DNA from: Astropecten irregularis
Taxonomy: Eukaryota; Echinodermata; Asteroidea; Paxillosida; Astropectinidae
Direction: 5' to 3'
Assembly (NCBI GenBank): GCA_963971285.1
Contig: OZ020255.1
Location: 6,572,001 to 6,636,000 of the forward strand
Length of the DNA: 64,000 bases
Shown here: piece by piece, positions 12,501 through 24,500 of the stretch
Numbering within the stretch: the first letter of the stretch is position 1
Layout: the number at the start of each line of letters is the position of its first letter
The notes under the pieces: model-generated
Database searches by the model: none
What the model saw: only the letters and a program-made list of their open reading frames with translations
What the model was told of the DNA's origin: nothing
Translations under genes and position numbers: made by a program

Positions 12501-15500
12501 TGCAAAAACTTGGTTTAGCAAGAGCAAACTGCTCTCAATATTCATAAGTATGAGTAGGCCCTATGTTAATTTAAGAAGTTGGATTTGCAGCTCAAACTTG
12601 ATTTTTGTTAGCGAGAGCAAATCACTCTCCTAAATTCTCTATGTTGATTTAAGGAGAGTGATTTGCAGCTCTCCTCATTTTCATTTTTATTAAAATGAAG
12701 GCCTGGAGACCCTTTCTTACCTTTCACATTTGGCAGCCCCGGGTTCGAGTCCAACTCGGTCTACAGGTGGACTGGGTTTTTAGTCCCTTACAAGTTGGCC
12801 AGGCTGGCTTAGTGAGTTCTTTCATTGCCTTTTAGCTCTTCATGGCCTTGTTTCGAGTCCAACTTGGTCCACTAGTGTACTGGGTTTTCAGTCCCTACCA
12901 AAGGGGTTTCGAGGTGGCATAGTGGGTTCTTTTCTTGCCTTTCACCTCTGGTGGCCTAGGTTCAAGTCCAACTTGGTCCACTAGTGGACTGGGTTTTCAG
13001 TCCCTAACAGAGGGGTTCAGGTTGGCATCATGGTTCTTTATGAGCATTTCACATTTGGCAGCCCTAGGTTCAAGTCCAACTCGGTCCACAAGTGGACTGG
13101 GATTTTAGTCCCTACAGAGGGGGTCACATTGGCATAGTGGTTCTTTCCTCATCGTTTAACTCTAGTGGCCTGGACTCTACCACTGACCTGGGAATGGGGG
13201 AGAGGGGCTACGGCATAATGACAAAATGACTTTACCTAGCTCTCTCATCACTCTCAGTCCCTCCTGGTAGTTGGGACCACCCCTCCGGACGAAAATGGAC
13301 ACGCCGTACTGGATCAGCTTGGTCTTATACTCCTTGAGGGCTCTCACGATACCCTGTTGACGGCAAACAAATTTGAGTATGAAAATGGTTCACTCTTATC
13401 GTGTTCATCGTGATGCTACATGGACCCCTTACAATCCATACCTCAAGCTTGCTGACATGCCCCAGGTGCACAACGTACCTTGAACGTGGCCGCCACGTTG
13501 GTGAAGTTGGCGATGCCACCACCGATGATCAAGACCTTGCCTTCGGGGTGCTTCTCCCGCGTCATGAGACTCAGGATGGTCTTTGCGTACTCGTACGTCT
13601 GCTGCTCGCTGGGAGCTCCCGAGTACTCGCCGTAGTTGGCTAGCTCCTTGGCACCGCCCAGGTCACAGATGGTGTCGCTGCCATATAAAAAAAAAAAAGA
13701 TCAAAAATGCAAATAAAGAACTAGAGATCTATGTCTGTCTGCAACAGAACATAGGGCTTTTCCGCAACATGCTTTTAAAATCAAATTATGTTTCTGTAAC
13801 AATTAATCTAAATATGTATGCGTCAAAAAGGAAGAACATTCCTAATAAGGACAATTGAAAGAGAAATGGTAGTCCTAGCTCTGACCACTTTTAAATGAGG
13901 AGCTACTTCCTGTTTGACCGGAAGTAGAGATCACAGAGGTCAAGAAATGTGTCATAAAGAATGAACTAGCCTAACATTGATATTTGGTGAAAGAATCATG
14001 ATGCTAGGTCTTTCCACTTTTAAATGTGGAGCTACTTCCTGTTTGACCGGAAGTAGAGGTCACAGAGGTCAAGCAATGTGACTTAGCCTAACATTGATAT
14101 TTGGTGAAAGAATGAACTTAGTATATCAAACGGTTGATTTGTTGTTGATTTTTAAATATTTTTATTATTAAATTCAAATAGCTTGTCACATGACACCTGA
14201 TGACGTCATAATGACGTAATTCACGCGGGCACATCTATGCTATATGCACTATGCCTATACAAACTTTGAACTATGCGTATAAAAGTTTAATGGCAAAAAA
14301 GTCCCGTAGAATAAAACGTGTGCAAAGTCTATGGGCCATGGGAAAAAAAGAAGAAGAAAGAAAAAAAATCTGAACAAACAGTATAGCTAATAACTGATGG
14401 CACTATCAAGTGCTTTTCAGTGACGTGTGTAAGTTTGTATATCTTCACCAAGTGTAAGCATTGTTTGATCTTTAGAGGAAATTTTCATGCTCAACTTTAT
14501 AACCTCACTTCATCCAACCATACAGAACCAAACCAAACCCTAACAGAACCCAAACAGGGAACAATTTCATGGCGCTGTTTTAATAAAGATGGAGAAAAAC
14601 GATTGGCAAAAAAATGAAACAAAAACAAATCCTTGTTAACAGAACATATAAGAACTTTCTCATAATATACAATGGGGGCTGTTCTTTTTTTATTATTTAG
14701 TAATATTGGTTTTTGAATTTGATAATAATTGTAAATTCTTGGGACTATTTACCCAAACTGGCAGTGGGTGGCGCTATTTAAATTTATGTCAATGTGTGAC
14801 GTAGTCGAGGGGATACGGTCCACGAAAGAACCCCCTCGGTGCGCGGGAGTTACATGTATATGGGATTTCCAATGAGTTTTGTGTATGCGGTTTCTATATG
14901 CTGAAACTGTCTGAATCACTGCCTGAATGATCATTACTATCCGATTGGTACATTGATTCTTTATTGATGCTGTATTCCTCCCAAGGACAGTCGCTATCTG
15001 TATCATTTTCAGCCATTTCAGCCACAAAATATCTTGCTCAATAAAACAAACCACCATTAAAAATGGTCAAAGTCAGCGAACAACATCCAAAGAACAATCG
15101 CAAGCGATACACAACACATGGAAATTTGGTTGTTTATCCTAAAGGATTATTAAAGGTAATATCATACTTTGGTTTTCATCACTGAAATACAGATTCATGG
15201 GCAAAAATATCAAGGAAGATAACAGTAACAGTCATCTGTGAAAATTTCAGTCCCATACGATGCCCACTTTTTGAGAAAACAGTGAAAAATAGCCACAGTA
15301 TTTCTCTCAAGTCTTTTCTCTTTTATTTTTGATCTTTTAAAAGATCAAAAAGATTTTCGGTTGTTGTTTTATTAATTTCTGGATAAATACAAAATTTCAG
15401 GCAGAACGATTTTAATGGTATGCTTCTACCACCATCATTCTTCATACCCTGTAAGTTATACGTAAATCTGTGAACATTTCTGTTTTGGTCTCTTACCAAA

Positions 15501-18500
15501 GTATGATACTACCTTTAAGACAGAAATTTCATGGTTAGCCAATTTTTGTGCTAAGCAGGGCCATGGCCAAACCCAACCAAACAGACCCATGAAATGTACC
15601 TGTAGATGACGGAGGCCCCGCCCCCAGCCAGCATGGTCCAGATCCGCCCACTGGCATTGAGGATGGAAAGCTTGAGGGAAGCGCCGCTCTTGGCGTCCAG
15701 ATCAGCGATGTAAGCCTCCTGCAAGTCACATGACATTCAACCAATGAAAAGGCAACATACTATTACCAGGGGGAAGTCGTTCTCTGATTTCAGTTTTTTG
15801 TGCAGCATCGTCATGTATAAAGAACTCAAAGTAAGGCTTTCTTCTGCGCGCTGGCAACTTATATGATTATACTTGTGTCAACGCCTGTGGTAAAACTTGT
15901 TTACCAAAAATTAACCCACTGTCCATTGCGCACACATCATAGAGTTCAATAAAAAACTACAGTGTGCGCTTCATACTCAACGTGCGTGTTGTTGGCACTA
16001 CGGCTGGACGCACAGCCGCCATTTTACTAGAGTGACTGAGCAGATGCAGTATAGAGTCCAATTACACGGATATTATTCAACTGCGTGCACTGTGCGTGAC
16101 GCAGCCGTGGACGCAATGTGTGGAACCATCCCGCCCGGTTAATTCACTTGGCTGCGCGCACCACCGATGAACCGGGTTACAAATATACCCACAATTTGAA
16201 ACGCGACGCATGCGTTTTCCTTAGGTAATGGCGTCGGCCAGAGTAGCATATACCACGCGCAGAGTGCACACTCTAGTTTTTTATTTGACTCTGTTGCGCA
16301 CATGAACAGTGCCAGAAACAGGCTATCTTCAATAAGGTCCATGGACGTGGTCCACATACCACAAAAAAAGTAAACGTCAAAGCTTATTGTTCTTCTGAAA
16401 TATAACTGTTCCCATGGGGACAGGAGAGATTTTTGGGTCGGCTGTTTACCTCAGGGAAAGCTTCTCTGCCAAAGGGTGGCGGGTACTCAATATCACCCCA
16501 CTGGCTCTTGCAGATGAACTCCGCTGTGGCATCAATTTTGGCGGCAAGGTCTAGGATATATACTTTGTCCGTCACAACTGGAAACGAGAACGAGAAAAAG
16601 AATAAAAAACAAAAACAAAACAAACAAAAATGGGAAAATTTGAACATTTCAGTTTATTACAACTGTTTCTATGATTTTCAGGCTCTTTTTATCCATACTT
16701 CTGGCAGTCTTCCTGAAAAACACAAAATTACCACAAATGTGCCACTACAATGAAGGTGAATGCAAAATGGTGACTTGAACCCTAAGTGTAAAGGGTATAA
16801 GTGCTAATGCCAAACTAAAGGCACCGAGCTAACATATTGGCTAACATTCAAGACATACCTAATGGGTTGATCTCCAGATAGGTGAAGTATTGATCCCGAT
16901 ACTGCTTGTACAGAGCCTCCACAAATGTGGCAATCATGCTGGATAAAACAAAAAGAAAAGCAAAATGCAATTAGATTCTTTAAAAATCTCCAATCTTCAA
17001 CTAGCAATTATCAGCTGTACATGTAGTTTCACACTCTTTAAAGGTTGTATCATACTTTGGTAAGAGTCCAAAACAGAAATGTCCACAGATTTACGTATAA
17101 CTTACAGGGTATGAAGATGGTGGTGGTAGAAACATACTGTTAAAATTTGTCCGCCTGAAATGGTGTATTTATCCAGAAATTTGTAAAACAACGACCGAAA
17201 ATAATTTTTGTTCTTTAAAAGATCAAAAATAAAAGAGAAAAGACTTATAAAATACTGTGGCCGTTTTTCACTGTTTTCTCAAAAAGTGGGCAATTTTCAC
17301 TGATGACTGTTGCTGTATCTGTCTTGATATTTTTGCCCATGAATCTTTTTTTCTTTGATAAAAACCAAAGTATGATACTACCTTTAAAAAAAAAGAATCA
17401 CTTGGGCCTGACCTCAATAGAGGCGTTTCTAAAGGCCTTTTCATACGACTCTAAAAAAACTCTCAACCAATGAGAAATTTTCTCATGGTTGCAAAATCTT
17501 ACAAAATGGTTTTATGCTGCTTTTGTGTCCTTTCACACGGCACAGTGTAACATTTCGCAAGCCTCCCTTGAGACGGAACGCGGGTAATCGATAAACTATG
17601 CATTTTGTGAATGTAAAACGCTGCTAGTACCATCATGATACTGAGGTTGCGCGTAAAGCACGTGGGAGTGCGCACGGTCTGCAAGGGCCATGTAGCAAAT
17701 AGAAAACACATGCATGCGCATTGCAAGGCATTTTGCAAGGGTCCCTTGAGAAATGTTGTCGTAGGTCTGGACCTCGGTCAAAATCTCTCAAGGATTCACC
17801 AGGGACGTCGGTCACTCTCAAGCATTGGTGTCCTTTCACACGATGGCACTTTTGTTAAGATTTCGCAACCATGAGAGGATTAGAGCAAAAGAGGAAAACA
17901 AGCTTTCTAGATTTCTAGTCCAACATGCCAAAAGGAAGAATTTCAACACTTACTCTTGTTTTGCGGCAGCTACTTTGGTCAGTAGTTTGTCCTTGATGGT
18001 TTTTGCTGTTAACTCTTCGGTGAGACCCACTTCATACTTGAGAGCCTTTAAGAACAAACGTGAAGGGGGGGAAAACTTTTACTCATGGGCAGATGGGTGA
18101 TGATGGGCCATTAATACGAGGCAAAATGTGAACTAGTGAATTCAGAAATGTGACCGGTTTTCAATCTTAACCCTAACCCACCTCCATACCACAGTTTACC
18201 ACACATTTTTTCTGTGGTAAGTGTGGTATCCGAAATACATGTACCACAATACACCAGTGTTGTTTGTGCGATAATGCACAGTTTACGATCCAGTCCCCCT
18301 GTGGAGACTGCACATGGTAATGTGTGGTAAGCAGCTTTTGTCTTGTGTGGAAAATGCAGGGGGTTAGGGTTAATAAACCTTCACATTAATGTACAGTCTT
18401 GTCAAACGAACAAAATGATCATTATTATTATTATCGGAAACAAATTTATCGACAGGAGACAAATAAATGTTCCAGCGAGCAAAATCCAAAAACCCACCTT

Positions 18501-21500
18501 AGCGTCCACGTCCCCGATGTCAACACCGCCCTCGTGGTGGAACAGGACGACGTCGCATGATCGCTGGCAGTAGATGCAGATGTAGACCTCGTCCGTGGGT
18601 GTGTGGGGGATGAAGGGCTCGATGATGAAGTTGGTCAGCTTGCCCTTGGCCTCTCCAATCTGCAAACAAAAATCCAACCAAACGATAAAAATCACAACTG
18701 CTGCAAAAAAGCAATCAACCATTTTGAGGATTTGAAGCTTTGTATGGCAGAAAATAGATGAGATAGATGGCTTGCAGATACACAATGCACTCTTTTGAGA
18801 AGAAGCAGTGGCGTAGACAGGCCCTCAAACTTTGGGGGGAGGGCCTGGGGTCGATTTCACCAAACTCATCATAACTTTGATACAGTATGATTGATAGTAA
18901 TACTATCAATCGTAGGACTTATGATGCATTGCGTCCACATGTACATGTAGAAGTCGTAAGATACGATGGGTTATCCTTTGTAACTCAAGTTACGAACGAT
19001 CTAGGTAGATCATACTTTCATATATATATGCACAAATACAAAATGAAATTCTGGCAACTGGATTTGGGTTTTTGAAAGGCTCAGAGTGTCTAATTTGTTA
19101 CCCATTTAAAAGTTTTGTAAAAGTTTTTAAAAGTATAGTACAGTTATAAAGTAACAAAGTAGTACAATAGATTGCTTGAAATGTCAAAGATTATGTAAAT
19201 TTATTTATTCATTTATGCCAGTTCGCCGTGCATGCCACTTGAACCACCTCCAAGCGCCACAAGTGGTGTGAGCACTGCCGGTTGAGAAGCCCTGAGGCCA
19301 TTTTCATAGAGCTGCATAAGCACAAAATTTGCTGTTACTAAGCATGAAAAGTCTTCCTTGATCAAACAGGAATACCAACCAAATTTTCATGTGATGTTTA
19401 CTGCTTTTGACTTGTACTCGGCCATTGCTTGCTGAGCATAACATTCACAAGGAGTTTTGACGGGCATACTGATTTTATTTTACCATTTGGTGCTTAAGCA
19501 GCTCTACGAAATTGGCCCCTGGTTTAAGGGTTTCAATATGGTTAGATGAAACATACGTATGTTGTTGTTGAGTCACAAACCAGTCCTCACCTTAAAGTCT
19601 TTTCCGAGTCGCGTCGACAGCCAGTCCTGGACACCCGGCAAGTCTGCGCCGACTTTGATGAGACCGAGCTTCCCTCTTCGCTTGATCAGCTGATCAGGTT
19701 TGACCACCAGACGCTGGACGGACGAAAGAAAAGACAGAAATGCATAATGGGTAAAAATTTGCCTAGATAATTTTTTATATCAAGGAGGTCTTTGGGTTAA
19801 GTGCTCTTATTTTAATTCAAACTTGAGCAGAGAACATTGGCTGAAGCGGGATTTGAACCGGTGACCTACGGAATACCGTACTAGTGCTCAACAATCTAAG
19901 CTATCTGGCCCTACATTGTTACATGCAGTATACCTTTGTTTGTTTTCCTTTGTTTTTATACAAACTGCTGGGAATTGCTCATCAACCAAAATAATTACCT
20001 GAAATACATACGTGTATATAAAATGCTTGGAGAACTTTACAATGTGTAGGAGGGCCTGACGTTTCGATCCTCGCAGGATAGCTTTTTAGAAAGATCCTGT
20101 CAGGATCCAAGCTTTTTTATTTTTTATTTTTATTTTTACATGTAAGCCTTTTCCTATTTCCAATATTGACCATGTTGACCGATATTATAACCTGAAAGTA
20201 CATATTTAATATAATCATCAAATAATCACAGGGGAAACTGACTGAATTAAAAGTCATTGAAAAATGAACAAAGAAGAATTGACTGGAACGGGATTCGAAC
20301 CGGCGACCTCCTGAATACTGTACAGGTGCTCTACCAACTGAGCCATCCAGCCCTACGTTGGTGGTGACCCTAATAGTCAATTATCTTGGTTCATTTGGCA
20401 GTCAGAAGCCAAAACACCAGGCACACACTGCCATACACCAAGGATCATTTCAACAATACACGCAGCAATGCTGCAACCTGAGAACGGTGCATGGGGGATC
20501 ACTCAAAGAGGATACGGCTTTTTTTAAATATAATCATCAATCATACTGACTGCCATACGGACAAAGATAACTGACTATAGGGAACACCACCAACATAGGG
20601 CTGGATAGCTCAGCCTGTACGGTATCTAGGAGGTCACCGGTTCGAATCCCGCTCCAGTCAATTTTTCTTTGTTCACTTTTCAATGACTTTAAAATTCAGT
20701 CAGTTTCCCTTGTGGTTATTTGATGATATATTAAATAAAATTATTAGGTGTTCGGGTTCAAGCCGAACACCTATTGTTATTGTTCGAGTTTTTTTTTTTT
20801 TTTTTTTTCTCCTTCCACCCAAACTTGTCAGCAGGACTTCTATATCACAGTTACAAGATATTGACTTGAAACTTGGTGGGAACTTCAGTCATGATCCCAA
20901 GTTGTATTTAGAAGATTGACGTCATGATGACGTCATCGGGTATCAAGTTACACGCGTTTTTAGGAAAAACTTTGGTGCTCTATAACTTGAGAACCACATG
21001 ACCTATGATTTTGATATTGACATATGTTACTAACCTCATAAATCTGAACAATTAATATATTCAATGTTGTGTACAAATGACCTTCACTTCCGGTGTTACC
21101 GGAAGTTGAACTTTGACTCAAAATAACTCAAAATCGGAAAGGTTTTGGGCACATACAATTGCTTGGCAAAAAGATAGAATAGGTCTCAGGCTTACAGAAA
21201 ATATAAACGATGACGTCATATGGGCTGTATAGCGCCCTCTACGGTGGATTAAAGATATACAGTGATTACGTAATCCAAAAGTAAACAACGGATTACCGCC
21301 AAATTTGGTGAGTTTAAAGCACTATTGCACCTTGACATATGTGTGAAGTTTGAAATCTGTGACGTCATTCAACCGGAAGTTATGCGTTTTTAAAGGAAAC
21401 ATTATGTAATTATTCAAATACTGTTTATTCAGTAATTACATGACGTACATCACTGCAAATTGCAAATTGTTTACATTGTACGCATTCGATGATTTCTGCA

Positions 21501-24500
21501 AATTTTCAGTTGTTTGTGATTAACTAAACGGAAGTTATCGTCCGGGCAATTTTACATTATTTAAAGGTGACACCATTTTCTATACGCTATCAGTCAGTGT
21601 ACATGTACGAATACACTGTGCAATCAGCATGATCAGTATTTGCTCAGTCACACAATTTAAGTGTATTTCAATATTTAAGCATACACGCGTTCCATCAAAC
21701 ATTCTCTTAACAGTTCCAGTACGAAATGAGACCCCGAACACCTAGTGGTTGTTCCCACAACCACAATGTCTAGTCTTGTATTTATAATATTCTGTGACAG
21801 TTTTTAGAAATGTCATGCAGCTTATCAAATCGTGATGCAAACAATGGAGACTGGATGATGTCTGCTTGTCTCAGAAAATGAACATGTATTTAAACAAATA
21901 CCATTCCATATTGCATGTATTGGTACTGGGACATTGATGAAAAGGTCATATCAAACTGATAAACTAATGTGAGACTTGCATACGTGTATACACATACAAT
22001 GTATTGCATGTGTATTGTAGAATCAGTACATTCTACAATGTTTTTAATTTAGCCTTTGAGAAAGATCATGCTAGTATCAAAATGTCAGGCCCTCCTACAT
22101 GTACATGTAACTCTGAGCATTTGAGTTTTTTACATATTTCAAGTCATTATTTTTGGTTCAAGATAAGGCTGCAGTTTGTATCTGGTTAACCGGTTAACCG
22201 ACCGTTCAAAAGGGTACCCGGGTACATTTTCCCAGACTTTAGGTTTAATAATCGAAAAGTATCTTTTTAATGGCCTCTTCTTTTTGAAACATAGACACTT
22301 CTAGAGTTCACAAAGAAAAAAAAAATTCAAGTTCGGGCCGATGACCACAAATTACCACGATTTTTTGAAAATTGGACCAGCGGGTTTATGCAAAGCAAAG
22401 GCCAAACATTTTGCTATGTCTCCCACTGCCAAATGTTGCGACAAAAGAATGTTGTCAACCAAGTTCCTAAAAGACCCAAACTTACTTTTTCTTTGTTTTT
22501 CTTTGTTTTCTTTTTTATACGGGTAATCGTAACCATAACTGAAAAACAGACGGGTAACCGGTTACAAAATTATTCGTAAACTTACAGCCCTAGTTCATGA
22601 GCAGTTTGCAGCAGTTTAATACTTTCTAGTTTAATTGTTCTAGCTACAGCTTTTGTCTTTTTCCGTGTTTTTGTTTTGGTTACACAAAAACAATTATGTA
22701 AGGGGACAAAGAGATTTGTTTCTAATTGTTGTACAGCCTCACCATTACGCATTTAAACAGTTTCCTCAATTTTTCATTTTGTTTTTTGGAGTTTCACAAT
22801 ATTACACATTTTTCCTGAGGCATGCACTGTAGTTTGTGGCAATAATATCAAGCATATAAACTGCTGCAAACTGCTCATCAACCAAAATAATGACCTGAAA
22901 CCTATAAGATGCTCAGAATTAATAGCCCTTCTAACTCTTCAACACAATAAAAAAAAATTTAAGGTAATATCATACTTTGGTTTCTATCGAAAAAATACAG
23001 ATTCATGGGCAAAAATATCAAGACAAATACAGTAACAGTCATCTGTGAAAATTTCAGTCCCATACGGTGCCCACTTTTTGAGAAAACAGTGAAAAACAGC
23101 CACAGTATTTCTTAAGTCTTTTCTCTTTTATTTTTGATCTTTTAAAAGATCAAAAAGATTTCGCTGTTTTACTCATTTCTGGATAAATACACCATTTCAG
23201 GCGGCAAAATTTGAACAGTATGTTTCTACCAGCACCATCGTCATACCCTGTATTAGTTATTCGTAAATCTGTGAACATTTCTATTTGGCTTCTTACCAAA
23301 GTTTGATACTACCTTTAAACTGAGGGGAGTTGAGAATGGAGAGGGGGGGTGTGGGGGGGGCCTCAAGGTAAAACAAAAACCCTAAAATGGTTCGACATCA
23401 CCTGATGATACTGTTTATAGGATTGTGATCATAAAAATAGAACATTGTGCCAAAAACAAAAAGACACTGAGGGGCTGAGGAGGGCCTAAAACAGAAATGG
23501 GCTGACATGATGAGGTATCACCTGATTACAGGATGTTATCAGGCGAAGCATGACGCTTGCAGTATTTTTGGGGGTAGACCACAGCCTATATTTAGCCAAC
23601 AGACTATAGTGGGTATCAGACCTTGCACAAAACATTTACGCATGTACTTAAATGGCCAAAGATCACAATGCATGTACAGATTTAGATGTCTAAAAATATG
23701 CACGGAGATACATGTACATGTAGTCTGGTGCGACATGTGTATGTACGTACGGATTTAAACCGATAACAGAAGAACTGATCTTGATCAGAGCTTTTTTCCG
23801 TCCCAATTTAATAATCGCTTAGTTTATAAAATTAGCACGGTTTTATACACTGGGCACGTTATATTTTGGGATCACCACTTCAAATCATATTAATAGCGCT
23901 AAGGAAAAAATATTGTAGCACAAAAATACAATTCCTTTTGTCTGCAAAGTTAGATGATAATGTTTATTCCGTAGCTCTTATCAATTTCCCTATATAATGT
24001 ACATACAGTACAGATCAAACAAAACTGAAAGCAGCAGTGAATAGGGTATGCAGTCAAATGGTACTTGAGTTGATTAATAAATTAGTCTAGTTGAGAACTA
24101 AACCAATGAAACAAATAAAACAGGTAATGTACTGTGGTGTGTATGTTTTCTTTTTTTTTGTGCAAGCACAGAGGTTCTAAATTCTAATTTGCTTGAAACT
24201 AAGTTACGACTCCAGATTTTGCTGGTTGCAGAGACGTCACCTAGACGTCTCCTGAAAATTATGGAGTCTCCGAGAAGTCGCAAGAAGTTCAAACATATTC
24301 AATTTTTAAGGAGACTTTTTTCAGTCTCCGCGAGGTCTCAGATACATCTCCATCAGTTGCAGCGACGTCGCAGAGAAAGATTTTATCTGCGACTGCTGAG
24401 ACGTCTTCGCAATGTGTCCGCATCATCTCAGAGACGTCTCAGAGACCTGCTGGAGACCAGAAAGACTGATGAGACGTTTCAGAGACGTCTCTGTAATTCT

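Noticed and set aside
18168..18373. Interstitial telomere repeats
   Set aside because: Only one or two TTAGGG units occur at each end of a dispersed element; no longer array is present.
20599..20660. A functional tRNA gene
   Set aside because: The D arm is shortened, the anticodon loop lacks the expected U33-type arrangement, and the same sequence recurs in many repeats; only 62454-62527 is a convincing tRNA.
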